A stretch of DNA of 64,000 nt from Acidobacteriaceae bacterium (GCA_030038195.1 JASHPJ010000024.1:38332-102331); one strand, 5' to 3'. Counted from the first letter of the stretch, positions 44,068-53,287 are shown. The notes: a model not told the origin generated them from the letters alone. Numbers and translations: made by a program.

Positions 44068-44111
44068 CCCATCCATTCGCCGTCCGCCGCGGCGGACGGC
44101 GAATGGATGGG
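44068..44111. repeat. Perfect 44-bp palindrome
   Basis: Two 22-bp arms meet without a loop (CCCATCCATTCGCCGTCCGCCG and its exact complement), between the convergent ZIP and GT2 genes. GGCACGGAAGG follows, resembling the GTGCCCCATCC repeat family. It may terminate transcription from both sides. Confidence 0.85.
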
Positions 44112-44151
44112 GCACGGAAGGGTTGTGCTTTTTCAGGATATGCGGAAAATC

Positions 44152-44320
44152 TAATGTGGTGAATCAAGAAGTTCGTAGCATAAGTCAAGGCCCCGAACCG
44201 CAGGTTCCGCCACGGCGGATCTTCGACCTTCGACTCCGCAAGCCGCAAAAAACGCGGCTTGCTACGCTCAGGATGACAGCGTATTTATTGGTGATACGAA
44301 CTTCAAGACTCAGGACACTA
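44152..44320. mobile_element. MITE-like element, family A copy 3
   Basis: 169 bp flanked by TA. The left end ATGTGGTGAATCAAGAAGTTC is the second end type of family A; the right end reads, reversed, GTGTCCTGAGTCTTGAAGTT. The interior has an internal hairpin (GCCGCAAAAAACGCGGC) and a block shared with the 48.1-kb copy (CGAACCGCAGGT, GATCTTCGACCTTCGACTC). Its right TA supplies the TA of the glycosyltransferase stop. Removing the element restores TAG. Confidence 0.8.
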
Positions 44321-45127
44321 GCGGCCAAGTCCCACGCCGAGCACAGTGGAGCGGCGGAAGCCATATTTGCCACGGTAGAGCCTGGCTAGCAGGCGGCCGT
44401 AGTCGATGGCGACGCGCATGTTGGCCTTGCTGGCTCCGCGGAAGCGGCTGCCAAAGACAAACGGCACCTCTTCCACCGAGCCGAGCCGGGCGCGCACCAG
44501 GATCTCCAGCAGCAGCTTGAAGCCGGTCCGCTGGAATTCGATTCCCTCCACGCACCGGCGCCGGACCATGAAAAACCCCGACATCGGGTCTTTGGCCCGC
44601 AGACGCCTGCGCTGCAGCGGCCACGTGGCCCACACTGCCGCAGTAGAAAGCAGCCTGCGCATCGGATTCCATCCGCCCAGGTCGCCGCCCGGCGTGTAGC
44701 GGCTGCCGATGGCCAGGTCGCGCCCCGCCGCCACTGCGTTGTAGAGCTGCGGCAACAACTCCGGTGGATGCTGCAGGTCGGCGTCCATCACGCCCAGCAC
44801 ATCGGCGCTGGTGTTGCGCCAGCCATCCAGCACGGCGCCGGACAGCCCGCGCTCGCCCTTGCGCACGATCAGCCGCACCCGCGCGTCTTCCCGCGCGATG
44901 GCGGAAACCGCGTCGCCGGTGCCGTCTGGGCTGTCGTCGTCCACCACGACGATCTCGTAGGGAATGCCCTGCGGGTCGAGCACCGAGCGGATGTGGCGCA
45001 GCAGTCCGCCGATGTTGCCCGCCTCGCACAGCGTGGGAATCACCAGCACAAGTTTGAGCGGCGCGCACGCCTCCACGCTTCGCGCATCTGCGTGGGTCGG
45101 GAGCGGCGCTGTCGTGGGCACATCCAT
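44318..45127 (-). CDS. Glycosyltransferase family 2 (polyprenol-phosphate mannose/glucose synthase-like)
   Basis: A 269-residue GT-A enzyme. LVLVIPTLCEAGNIGGLL (nucleotide-sugar binding), IVVVDDDSPDGTGD, GVMDADLQHPPELLPQL (DxD-like DAD) and GSRYTPGGDLGGW are typical of DPM1/ArnC-like synthases that load sugars onto polyprenyl phosphate at the inner face of the membrane. There is no C-terminal membrane segment, which fits soluble DPM1-like members. The stop TAG is formed at the junction with the MITE-like element. Which lipid-linked sugar it makes is unknown. Confidence 0.88.
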   Translation of the reverse strand: MDVPTTAPLPTHADARSVEACAPLKLVLVIPTLCEAGNIGGLLRHIRSVLDPQGIPYEIVVVDDDSPDGTGDAVSAIAREDARVRLIVRKGERGLSGAVLDGWRNTSADVLGVMDADLQHPPELLPQLYNAVAAGRDLAIGSRYTPGGDLGGWNPMRRLLSTAAVWATWPLQRRRLRAKDPMSGFFMVRRRCVEGIEFQRTGFKLLLEILVRARLGSVEEVPFVFGSRFRGASKANMRVAIDYGRLLARLYRGKYGFRRSTVLGVGLGR

Positions 45128-45319
45128 GGGAAGGCAGGTTCATTCTAGCGCCGCTCGACGCCGCTTGAATATGCCTTATTGGCGTCCTGCAGCGCGTCTG
45201 CGCTTCTCGCCACCAAGCCAATTCCCTTCTTCCACGGCCCCTCTGCCCATGCATTTTGCAGGTTGAGCCGGAATCCGAGAGAATGGAAGAGATATCCCGC
45301 GCCGGCTGGAGACCGGGCC

Positions 45320-46726
45320 ATGCTCAACCTTTCCCAGCGACTGATTCTCGGCTGCGCGCTACTGGCCTGCCTGGCCGCGGCGCTGCTGATCGCGGCGCAC
45401 AAAACCCTTGCCGCCGCCGGGCTTTCTACGCCGGCTTATGGCTTTTTCGCCGCCTTTGTGCTGGTCGAAATCGGCCTTGTCTTCCTTGTTCTGCGGCCTA
45501 TCCGGCAGGTGGCGCGCGACGCGCGCAAGATCGCACAGGGCAACCTGGAACACCGCGTGGAGTGGAGCAGCCGCGACGACTTCGGCGTGATTGCCAGCGA
45601 GCTGAACCGCATTGCGGTGCGCCTGCGCGAGCTGCGCGACACCGAGGCCGGCCGCCGCCAGATGGAGTTCCAGCTCTCCGACGCGGTTCTGCAATCCATC
45701 TTCGAGCCCATCATTGTCACCGACGCCAAGGGCCACATTCTCAAGGTCAACCAGTCGGCGGCCGAGCTGCTGGGCGAGGCTGCCACCGACCGCATGGCCC
45801 TGGCAAACACACCCGGCGGCGACAAGATCCTCAGCGCCATTCGCGACGCCGTCTCCATGCAGAAGGCCGTGGCCACTGAGGACGAGGCATCCATGCTGCC
45901 CATGCGCATCGGCCAGAAGGAGCGCAGCTACCGCCTGCGCACCACGCCCATGCGCGACTCCGACGGCCGCCTGCTGGGCACGGTGACCACGCTCGAAGAC
46001 GTCACCAGCCTGCAGGACACCGACCGCTTCAAGACCCAGTTCATCACTGTGGCCAGCCGCAAGCTGCGCGATCCGCTGCTGCTGCTGCGCCGCGGCCTCT
46101 ACGCCATCGGGCAGGGCTACGGCGGCGAGCTGCTGCCGCTGCAGGCCGAGCTTATCGCCAAAGCCACCAGCGAGGCTGAAGAGCTGAACGACCTGATGAG
46201 CGACCTGATCGAAGTGGCGGAGCTTGATACCGGCAAGCGCGCGCTGAAGCTCGAAAAGCTGCGGCCTGCGCAGGCGCTTACCGAGGCGCGCGACCGCTTT
46301 TACGAGGAAGCCGCCGAAAAGCACGTCCGGCTCGAGGTCAGCGCTTACCCCGATCTAACCCCGGTGAAAGCAGACAAGCGCGCCTTGCGCTCCATCCTCG
46401 ACAACCTGCTTTCGAACGCCCTGCGCTACACGCCGCGCGACGGCGAGATTCTGCTGGCGGCCGAAGAGATCAAGGACTATGTGCAGTTCACCGTGCGCGA
46501 CACGGGCCGCGGCATCGAGGCCGAACGCCTGAGCACCATCTTCGACCGCCTGAGCACATTCTCAGAAAAAGGAACCGGACTGGGCCTGGCGCTGGTGAGG
46601 CGGCTGGTCGAGTCGCTGGGCGGCCAGATTGCCGTGGAGAGCCGGCTGGGGCACGGAGCCACGTTCCGCTTTACGCTTCCGGTGGCCGTAGTGGAAGAAG
46701 TCCGCCACCCGGTCGAGGTGGGTTAG
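45320..46726 (+). CDS. Membrane sensor kinase-like protein (HAMP-PAS-HATPase) lacking the usual phospho-acceptor His
   Basis: A 468-residue protein with two membrane segments (about 8-28, 38-58), a HAMP-like region (PIRQVARDARKIAQGNLEHRVEW), a PAS domain (DAVLQSIFEPIIVTDAKGHILKVNQSAAELLG) and a HisKA-like helix pair. A complete-looking ATPase domain follows: N box ILDNLLSNALRYTP, G1 VRDTGRGIE, G2 KGTGLGLALVRRL. The H-box reads ITVASRKLRDP where SHELRTP/SHKLR is expected, so residue 247 is Arg (CGC) instead of His. The start is the ATG after GGAGACC. It is followed 3 bp later by a KdpD-N/Usp gene, together resembling a split KdpD. Confidence 0.88.
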   Translation: MLNLSQRLILGCALLACLAAALLIAAHKTLAAAGLSTPAYGFFAAFVLVEIGLVFLVLRPIRQVARDARKIAQGNLEHRVEWSSRDDFGVIASELNRIAVRLRELRDTEAGRRQMEFQLSDAVLQSIFEPIIVTDAKGHILKVNQSAAELLGEAATDRMALANTPGGDKILSAIRDAVSMQKAVATEDEASMLPMRIGQKERSYRLRTTPMRDSDGRLLGTVTTLEDVTSLQDTDRFKTQFITVASRKLRDPLLLLRRGLYAIGQGYGGELLPLQAELIAKATSEAEELNDLMSDLIEVAELDTGKRALKLEKLRPAQALTEARDRFYEEAAEKHVRLEVSAYPDLTPVKADKRALRSILDNLLSNALRYTPRDGEILLAAEEIKDYVQFTVRDTGRGIEAERLSTIFDRLSTFSEKGTGLGLALVRRLVESLGGQIAVESRLGHGATFRFTLPVAVVEEVRHPVEVG

Positions 46727-46729
46727 CGC

Positions 46730-47857
46730 ATGGCCGAGCTGCACATCGAGAAACAACCGGAGCCGGCCAAGCTGCGCGTCTACCTGGGCGCCGCGCCGGG
46801 CGTAGGCAAGACCTATCACATGCTGGACGACGCCTACCTCATGCGCAACCAGCAGAACGTCGATGTAGTCATCGGCCTGGTGGAAGCCCATGGCCGCCAG
46901 GAGACCGCCGACCGCATCCGCGACCTGGAGCAGATTCCACTCAAGGAGATTCCCTATCGCGGTGTCGTCTTCAAAGAGATGGATGTGGACGCGATCATCG
47001 CGCGGCGTCCACACACCGTGATCGTGGATGAGCTGGCGCACACCAACGTGCCCGGCAGCAAGAACCGCAAGCGCTATGAAGATGTGCTGGAGCTGCTCGA
47101 CGCGGGCATCAACGTGATGACCGCCGTCAACATCCAGCACATGGAGACGCTCAACGACGCGGTCAGCCGCTCGGCCAATACCACCATCCGCGAGACGGTT
47201 CCCGACAGCTTTCTCAAGCGCGCCGACGAAGTGGTGAACGTGGATGTCACGGTTGACGAGCTGCGCACGCGTCTCAGGCAGGGCAAGATCTACGCACCGG
47301 AAAAGGTGGAGCAGTCACTGGCCAACTTCTTCCGCAAGGGCAACCTGAACATGCTGCGCGAGCTGGCCCTGCGCACCACCGCGGAGCAGGTGAGCAACCG
47401 CGCCTCAGAGTATCGCCGCACCCAGGGCCTGGAGCAGGCGCCTATTCCGGAAAAAGTGATGGTCTGCCTGAGCGAGCGCCCCGGCACCGAGCGGCTGCTG
47501 CGGGTGGGCGCGCGCATCGCCGGCCGCCTGGCCACCAACTGGTACGCCGTCCACGTGGCGCGCCCTGACGACAAGGGCCACAACAACCCCGAAGCCTTTC
47601 AGCGCGTCGAGGAGTACAAGCGCATGGCCCGCGACCTGGGCGCCAAGGTGGTCTCGCTTACGGACCGCAACGTCTCTGACGCGCTCATCCGCTTTGCGCA
47701 GCAGGAGAATATCTCCCACGTGGTCTTCGGCCAGCCGGTGCGCTCGCGGCTCGACATCCTGCTGCGCGGCTCGGTGCTCAATCGCTTTCTGGCTGAAGTA
47801 CGCGACGTGACCGTGCAGGTGGTGCCGATGCAAAAGCCGCTGCGCGGCCGGGCGTGA
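46730..47857 (+). CDS. KdpD N-terminal (KdpD + Usp) protein without a kinase domain
   Basis: A 375-residue protein. Residues 13-220 are the KdpD domain: Walker A LGAAPGVGKTYHML, VVIGLVEAHGRQETA, TVIVDELAHTNVPGSKNRKRYEDV and VMTAVNIQHMETLND. Residues about 245-370 are a UspA-like domain (VMVCLSERPGTERLLRVGARIAGRL; SHVVFGQPVRSR). In canonical KdpD these precede the membrane and kinase domains in one protein; here the sequence stops. It may sense K+ or ATP and work with the adjacent kinase-like protein. No kdpE or kdpFABC is in the window. Confidence 0.9.
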   Translation: MAELHIEKQPEPAKLRVYLGAAPGVGKTYHMLDDAYLMRNQQNVDVVIGLVEAHGRQETADRIRDLEQIPLKEIPYRGVVFKEMDVDAIIARRPHTVIVDELAHTNVPGSKNRKRYEDVLELLDAGINVMTAVNIQHMETLNDAVSRSANTTIRETVPDSFLKRADEVVNVDVTVDELRTRLRQGKIYAPEKVEQSLANFFRKGNLNMLRELALRTTAEQVSNRASEYRRTQGLEQAPIPEKVMVCLSERPGTERLLRVGARIAGRLATNWYAVHVARPDDKGHNNPEAFQRVEEYKRMARDLGAKVVSLTDRNVSDALIRFAQQENISHVVFGQPVRSRLDILLRGSVLNRFLAEVRDVTVQVVPMQKPLRGRA

Positions 47858-48030
47858 CGGCTGCGCTCGGGTTGACGCCGCGAAGAGGCAACGCTGTACT
47901 ATCGAAATCGTTGCCCGCCGCACGCCAGGAAAGTCCTGATTCAGTTATGCATTAGGCTGTATCGATGATATAGCCGGTTGACCGATGGGCAAAATTGCTG
48001 AGTTTCCCCGAGGGTTGGTGCAGCACGAGG

Positions 48031-48152
48031 CGAACCGCAGGTCCCGCCACGGCGGATCTTCGACCTTCGACTCTGTTTGGCCGAAAAACCGGCCAAACAT
48101 CGCTCAGGATGACAGCAGTATTTATGTTGCGAACTTCAGTTACAGGACACTA
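48031..48152. mobile_element. MITE-like element, family A copy 4 (left end unclear)
   Basis: The right end GAACTTCAGTTACAGGACACTA (TA at 48151-48152) and a block CGAACCGCAGGT...CTTCGACTC, plus a hairpin (GTTTGGCCGAAAAACCGGCCAAAC), are shared with the 44152 copy. The left TA end could not be identified; the element may begin near 47985. It lies in the 322-bp gap 47858-48179, where nothing else is evident. Confidence 0.65.
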
Positions 48153-48179
48153 GAGCTTCTCTCGAGGAAATTGTTCATC

Positions 48180-50279
48180 TTGAAAAACCACGGCTCTCCA
48201 TATAAAGCGATCAAGGGCAGCCGGAAGATTCCGGCGCTGGCGGCGATTGCATGGTTTGCGACGATGCAGGCTTTTTCCGCGGCGGCGCAGGAAAAAACGG
48301 CGCCCCCTGTTGTCATCGCCGTCTCGCCCACCGGCAGCGACAGTGCATCCGGCGCGCCCGGCCATCCCTTTCGAACCCTGGAACGCGCACAGCAGGCCGT
48401 CCGCGCGGTCAACGCCGATCACGATGTAACGGTCGAGCTCGCCGATGGCGTCTATCGGCTGGCCAAGCCGCTCATCTTCACCGCGCAGGACGGCGGCCGG
48501 AACGATCGCCACGTGACGTGGACCGCGGCGCAGGGTGCTCACCCGGTCGTCTCCGGGGCAATCCCCGTTACCGGATGGAAGCTCTACGACCAGGCGCGCT
48601 CTCTCTACGCAGCCGACATACCCGCCGGCCTCGACGCGCGCCAGCTCTGGGTAAATGGCCATCTAGCTCCGCGCGCCTCCATTGAAATCAAGCGCTCCGA
48701 TGTGTCGTTTACTGCGCAGGGCATTGTGCTCAACGATCCGCGCTACGACTTCCTCGCCAAGCTTCCTGACCAGAACCGCATGGAGATCAACGCGACGGGT
48801 TTCTTTACCAGGCGCATCTCGCCGGTTGAAAAAATCGACGATCAGAGCGGGAACCTCACGCTCGTCATGCAGCAACCCGCGTGGAACAACAACCTCTGGG
48901 GCTATGACACGATTACCAAACCCTTCGGTCCGCAATACGCGCAGCTCTTTCTCTCCAACTCGCTCGCGTTTCTCACCCAGCCGGGGCAATGGTATCTCGA
49001 CCCGAAACAAGGCAGGCTCTACCTGCGACTGCCCGCCGGCTCGCCGATCGACCAGCTTGACGTAGAACTGCCGCGCCTTACGGTGCTCATGGCTATCGGC
49101 AACAGCCTCGATGCTCCCGTCCACGATCTCATCTTCCGTGGCATCCGCTTTTCGCACACAAGCTGGCTGGGGCCGTCGACCAACGAAGGTTATGCGAGCC
49201 AGCAGAGCGGCTCCTATCTTGCCGGGCGCGCGCCGCTCTATCCGGCCGACGCACTCACCTCCTGCGCGCAGGGCTGCCCGGCCTTCGAGTCGATGCGCAA
49301 CCTGTGGAGCCAGGCTCCGGCGTCGATCCAGGTAGCTGCGGCAAACAGGATCACTTTCGATCAGGATGTCTTTGCGCATCTCGGCCAGTACGCCCTCGGC
49401 ATCGGCAACGACGCGGACGCCAACTTTACCGGCGCGGGCCTGGGCACCAGCGATATCCGCGTCACGCGCTGCGTGTTTACTGACCTGGCCGGCGGCGCGG
49501 TGCTGGCCGGCGGCGTACGCCGCGATGCACATCATCCCTCCGATCCGCGCATGATCAACCGTCAGTTGCTGATCGAGAACAACCGCATCCAATCCGTCAG
49601 TAAAGACTATCTCGATAACAGCGCCATTCTCTCCACTTACGTTACCGGCGCCCTGATTCTGCACAACGACATTTCGGACGTACCCTACGACGCCATCGAC
49701 ATCGGCTACGGCTGGGGCTACGAGGACCCCGGCGGCAACGCCAACTACCGTGTCTTTATGCACGGCTACGACTTCAAGGACAATCCGGTCTACGAAACGC
49801 CCACTACGCATCGCGACGTGGTCGTCGCCTGGAACCGCATTCATGGCGCCAAGAAGCTTTTCCACGATGGCGGCGCCATCTACAACCTCTCCGCCGGTCC
49901 CGGCACGCTGATCACCGAAAACTACATCTTCGACAACAACCAGCGCATTGCGCTCTATCTCGACGAGGGCTCGCGTTTCATCACCGTGCGCAAAAACGTC
50001 GTGGACGACCCAGGCGGGGAGTGGCTCAACGTCAACACAGTGCACCACGCCTTCCCGCTGCGCATCACGGTGGACAACACCGCTGAGGACAACTGGCACA
50101 ACGGCACCAGGATCGGCGGGATGTGGACCAACTACGAAAACGACCTCATCCTCGACGATCACCTGGTTCAGAACAACGACTGGCCGGCCGAGGCCGTCGC
50201 TATCATGAAGAACGCAGGTATCGAGCCCTCCGCCGGTCCCGTCGAGTACGGCGACGCGAAGGTCGATGCCGCGCCCTGA
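48180..50279 (+). CDS. Secreted right-handed parallel beta-helix protein, probable carbohydrate-active
   Basis: About 699 residues. Signal-like region KIPALAAIAWFATMQAFSAAAQ, then a DUF1565-like start (AVSPTGSDSASGAPGHPFRTLERAQQAVR) typical of secreted pectate-lyase-like beta-helices. Helix repeats run to the C-terminus (IRVTRCVFTDLAGGAVLAGG, LLIENNRIQSVSKDY, LILHNDISDVPYDAIDIG, VVVAWNRIHGA, LITENYIFDNNQRIALYLDEGS). The 5' end is uncertain. The track's first ~60 residues come from the MITE-like element, and TTG at 48171 or 48180 after GAGG is the best start visible. The next gene is a GH3 enzyme, suggesting polysaccharide breakdown. The substrate is unknown. Confidence 0.75.
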   Translation: MKNHGSPYKAIKGSRKIPALAAIAWFATMQAFSAAAQEKTAPPVVIAVSPTGSDSASGAPGHPFRTLERAQQAVRAVNADHDVTVELADGVYRLAKPLIFTAQDGGRNDRHVTWTAAQGAHPVVSGAIPVTGWKLYDQARSLYAADIPAGLDARQLWVNGHLAPRASIEIKRSDVSFTAQGIVLNDPRYDFLAKLPDQNRMEINATGFFTRRISPVEKIDDQSGNLTLVMQQPAWNNNLWGYDTITKPFGPQYAQLFLSNSLAFLTQPGQWYLDPKQGRLYLRLPAGSPIDQLDVELPRLTVLMAIGNSLDAPVHDLIFRGIRFSHTSWLGPSTNEGYASQQSGSYLAGRAPLYPADALTSCAQGCPAFESMRNLWSQAPASIQVAAANRITFDQDVFAHLGQYALGIGNDADANFTGAGLGTSDIRVTRCVFTDLAGGAVLAGGVRRDAHHPSDPRMINRQLLIENNRIQSVSKDYLDNSAILSTYVTGALILHNDISDVPYDAIDIGYGWGYEDPGGNANYRVFMHGYDFKDNPVYETPTTHRDVVVAWNRIHGAKKLFHDGGAIYNLSAGPGTLITENYIFDNNQRIALYLDEGSRFITVRKNVVDDPGGEWLNVNTVHHAFPLRITVDNTAEDNWHNGTRIGGMWTNYENDLILDDHLVQNNDWPAEAVAIMKNAGIEPSAGPVEYGDAKVDAAP

Positions 50280-50389
50280 AATCGATTTCCTGCGCCGTTG
50301 CTCCCCATGTGGATTCGAGCCGCCGCTCCCGCGCAAGACGTGATAGCCTGTCTGCGTTTCAAAATCGCGGTGGCGATGGTATCCATAAC

Positions 50390-52576
50390 ATGACTGGAAA
50401 AACACTTGTCGTATTATTCTGCCTGCTCACCGCAGGACTCGTTTCCGCGCAAACGCAGCAGACGAAATATCCCTTCAACGATCCATCGCTGCCGATGGAA
50501 AAACGTATCGACAACCTGCTCTCTCTCATGACCATGGACGAGAAGATCGCCTGCCTGGGGACCAACACCGGCGTACCGCGGCTGGGCGTGATGAACTACG
50601 GAGCCTCAGAGGGCATTCATGGCGTGGTGCAGCGCGAGCAGCGCGGCAATCGCCTGCCGATCACGACCACGCAGTTTCCGCAGCCGCCGGGAATGGGCGA
50701 ATCGTGGGACCCGGACCTGGTGCGGCAGGCGGGCGCGGTGGAAGGCTACGAAGCGCGCTTCATCACCCAGACGGCAAAGTACAACCGCCAGATTCTCATG
50801 CTGTGGGGACCGCAGTCCGACCTGGCCCGCGATCCGCGCTGGGGACGCAGCGAAGAGGTCTACGGCGAAGACCCCTTCTTCAACGGCACCATGGCTGTCG
50901 CATTTATCAAGGGCCTGCAAGGCGACGACCCAAAATACTGGCAGGCGGCGGCGCTGCTCAAGCACTTCCTGGCCAACAGCAACGAGGATCATCGCTCCAG
51001 CTCCTCTTCCGACTTCGATCAGCGCCTCTTCTGGGAGTACTACTCGGTGCCGTTCCGCATGGGTTTTGAGCAGGGCGGCGCGCGGGCGGTCATGGCTTCG
51101 TACAACGCGTGGAACGGCACGGCGATGGCCGTGAATCCAATTCTCAGAAGCATTGTCCGCGAAAAGTGGGGCGTGGATGTGATCTCGAGCGACGGCGGCG
51201 CCGTGCATCTGCTGGTTGACCCGCGGCATCTCTATCCCAATCAGAAAGAAGCCGTGGTCGCATGCCTGAAGGCGGGCATCAACCAGTTTCTCGACCGCTA
51301 CCAGGACGAGATCAGAGAGGCGCTGAAGGACGGCGAGATCACGGCAGCGGAGATCGATGCGCTGCTTCGCCCCAAATTCCGCATCACCATCCGGCTGGGC
51401 CTGCTCGATCCGCCGGAGATGGTGCCCTATTCGAAAATTAAAGACGCGCCCGAGCCCTGGAACACGGACCGGGACCGCTCGGTCTCAAAAAAGATGGCGC
51501 TTGAGTCCGTGGTGCTTTTGAAGAATGAGAATTCCTTCCTGCCGCTCAGGAAAGACGTTATCAAATCCATCGCGGTGATCGGGCCGCTGGCCGACTCGGT
51601 GCACTGGGACTGGTACGGCGGAACGCCGCCCTATGCGGTCACGCCGCTGCAGGGCATCAAAGATGCAGTCGGTCCCAACGTGAAAGTGAACTACGCCGCC
51701 GAAGAGCTGGGCAATGCGGCGATCAAGGTGGCGAAAGCCTCCGATGTTGCGGTGGTTGTGATCGGCAACGATCCGACCTGCGGCCCGGACATGGCGCACG
51801 ACTGGTACAACACTGTGGACGGCGGCGGAACGCTGGCCTGCACCGTGCCCAGCGACGGCCGCGAAGGACGCGACCGCGAAAGCATCGACCTGGCCCAGGA
51901 GCAACTGGTCAAACAGGTCTTTGCCGTGAATCCGAAGACCGTGGTGATCCTGGTGTCGAGTTTTCCTTTTGCCATCAACTGGTCGCAGGCCCACGTTCCG
52001 GCCATTCTGCACATGGCCCACGCCTCGCAGGATGAAGGCACGGCGCTGGCCGAGATTCTCTTCGGCGACTACGATCCCGGCGGCCATCTGGTGGTGACCT
52101 GGCCCCAATCGCTCGACCAGTTGCCGCCCATGATGGACTACAACATCCGCGACGGCCGCACCTACATGTACTTCAAGGGCGAGCCGCTTTATCCCTTCGG
52201 CTTCGGGCTGAACTACACGAGCTTCAGGTACTCGAACCTGCGCACCAGCTCATCGCGCCTGGCCAAAGACGGCTCCATCACGGTGAGCGTGGATGTGACC
52301 AATACCGGTAGCCGCACGGGCGACGCCGTGGTGCAGATGTACGTGCAGCACCTCGGCACAAAGGTGCAGGAACCGCACGAGGCGCTGAAGGGATTCAAGC
52401 GCGTGACGGTCGAGCCCAGCGAGACCAAGACCGTGCAGATTCCCCTGCAGGCATCGACGCTTGCCTGGTGGGACGAGAAATTGCCCGGATTCCGCGTTGA
52501 GACCGAGCCGGTGAAGGTGATGATCGGCGACTCCTCGGCCGACATTGCGCTCAGCACCACGGTGCATGTGCAATAG
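50390..52576 (+). CDS. Secreted glycoside hydrolase family 3 enzyme (beta-glucosidase/beta-xylosidase-like)
   Basis: A 728-residue enzyme with signal peptide MTGKTLVVLFCLLTAGLVSAQ. The (beta/alpha)8 domain includes WGPQSDLARDPRWGRSEEVYGEDP and ALLKHFLANSNEDHRS (conserved K-H). The nucleophile is expected in GVDVISSDGGAV; GH3 usually has SDWG, so Gly replaces Trp after the Asp. The second domain (VAVVVIGNDPTCGPDM, VVILVSSFPFAINW) and a C-terminal fibronectin-III-like domain (GEPLYPFGFGLNYTSF ... VQMYVQHLGTKVQEPHEALKGFKRV) complete the usual three-domain plan. It acts outside the cytoplasm on beta-glycosides; specificity is not readable. It follows the beta-helix gene by 110 bp. Confidence 0.92.
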   Translation: MTGKTLVVLFCLLTAGLVSAQTQQTKYPFNDPSLPMEKRIDNLLSLMTMDEKIACLGTNTGVPRLGVMNYGASEGIHGVVQREQRGNRLPITTTQFPQPPGMGESWDPDLVRQAGAVEGYEARFITQTAKYNRQILMLWGPQSDLARDPRWGRSEEVYGEDPFFNGTMAVAFIKGLQGDDPKYWQAAALLKHFLANSNEDHRSSSSSDFDQRLFWEYYSVPFRMGFEQGGARAVMASYNAWNGTAMAVNPILRSIVREKWGVDVISSDGGAVHLLVDPRHLYPNQKEAVVACLKAGINQFLDRYQDEIREALKDGEITAAEIDALLRPKFRITIRLGLLDPPEMVPYSKIKDAPEPWNTDRDRSVSKKMALESVVLLKNENSFLPLRKDVIKSIAVIGPLADSVHWDWYGGTPPYAVTPLQGIKDAVGPNVKVNYAAEELGNAAIKVAKASDVAVVVIGNDPTCGPDMAHDWYNTVDGGGTLACTVPSDGREGRDRESIDLAQEQLVKQVFAVNPKTVVILVSSFPFAINWSQAHVPAILHMAHASQDEGTALAEILFGDYDPGGHLVVTWPQSLDQLPPMMDYNIRDGRTYMYFKGEPLYPFGFGLNYTSFRYSNLRTSSSRLAKDGSITVSVDVTNTGSRTGDAVVQMYVQHLGTKVQEPHEALKGFKRVTVEPSETKTVQIPLQASTLAWWDEKLPGFRVETEPVKVMIGDSSADIALSTTVHVQ

Positions 52577-53287
52577 CGGGCGTGGACTCTCCACTGCACC
52601 GGCGCCCGGCGCAATCGGCCTTTCTGCGGACTCGCGCCATGCGCAGCGCGGAGCGTAACCAGGGCAATCGCATGGACGAGCAAGGAAGGGATAGAGGGTT
52701 CACACTGTCCCTACGGGGCGGCGCAAATCTATTTCTTCACTCCCGAAGGTTCCGTCCGCCTCGGCGGACTTCATCCTGGGCTATTTTCCGCTCGTCCCTC
52801 CGGGACGAAGGAACGAAGGGGCGATGCTGGCCGATCGGACGTTCGAAAACCAACCCAATCTGTCAACCCACTGCATCCGGCAATTGCCCTGGGAGCATAA
52901 CCGACGCGCCCTCTGCAAGTGGTTCCGGATGATACACTTGCAGAGGATGGCACAAGATCGCTGTGGCGCGGCCTTTGGCCTCCGTTGAAAAGACGTTTTT
53001 GAGTGTTTCAGCGCGGTTCGAGTTTGCAACTATTTCCATTTCTGCTGCGTCCATCTGACTACATGCGTGTCTGCGGTGGCTCGCCTGCCAATGCGATGCA
53101 ATTTCTCGCTGGCGCCTTCTTGCGCCTGCGTGCCAGCCGCACCGGCACCTGGGCACTTCTCCAGCAGTTTTTTGGCCGCGGGGTGGGAATGATACCGCCG
53201 GAACTCTCCTGATGTTCACGATTTCGCGCATGCACTGGCATCTCTAACCCAATCACGGGTCCGCAACCGGACGCACACGAGAAGAAT
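52577..53287. other. 711-bp intergenic region, no supportable gene
   Basis: Between the GH3 gene and the RND operon. Short ORFs here (up to 122 codons) lack ribosome sites and family features. Contains one clear hairpin (see 52911-52945) and GC-rich inverted bits (GTCCGCCTCGGCGGAC near 52757). Presumably holds the efflux operon promoter, but no convincing -35/-10 was found. Confidence 0.5.
52911..52945. repeat. Hairpin CTCTGCAAGTG / CACTTGCAGAG
   Basis: A perfect 11-bp inverted repeat with a 13-nt loop in the 711-bp gap upstream of the RND efflux operon. It could be an operator half-site pair or an RNA hairpin. Confidence 0.55.

Noticed and set aside
45320-47857. Kdp potassium operon
   Set aside because: KdpD-like domains only; no kdpFABC or kdpE on either side.
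48663-50405. 580-residue minus ORF opposite the beta-helix gene
   Set aside because: Shadow of a signal-peptide-bearing beta-helix gene; Val/Asp-rich nonsense composition.
53003-53212. 69-residue ORF upstream of the efflux operon
   Set aside because: No ribosome site, no recognisable domain, low similarity to coding composition; treated as intergenic.
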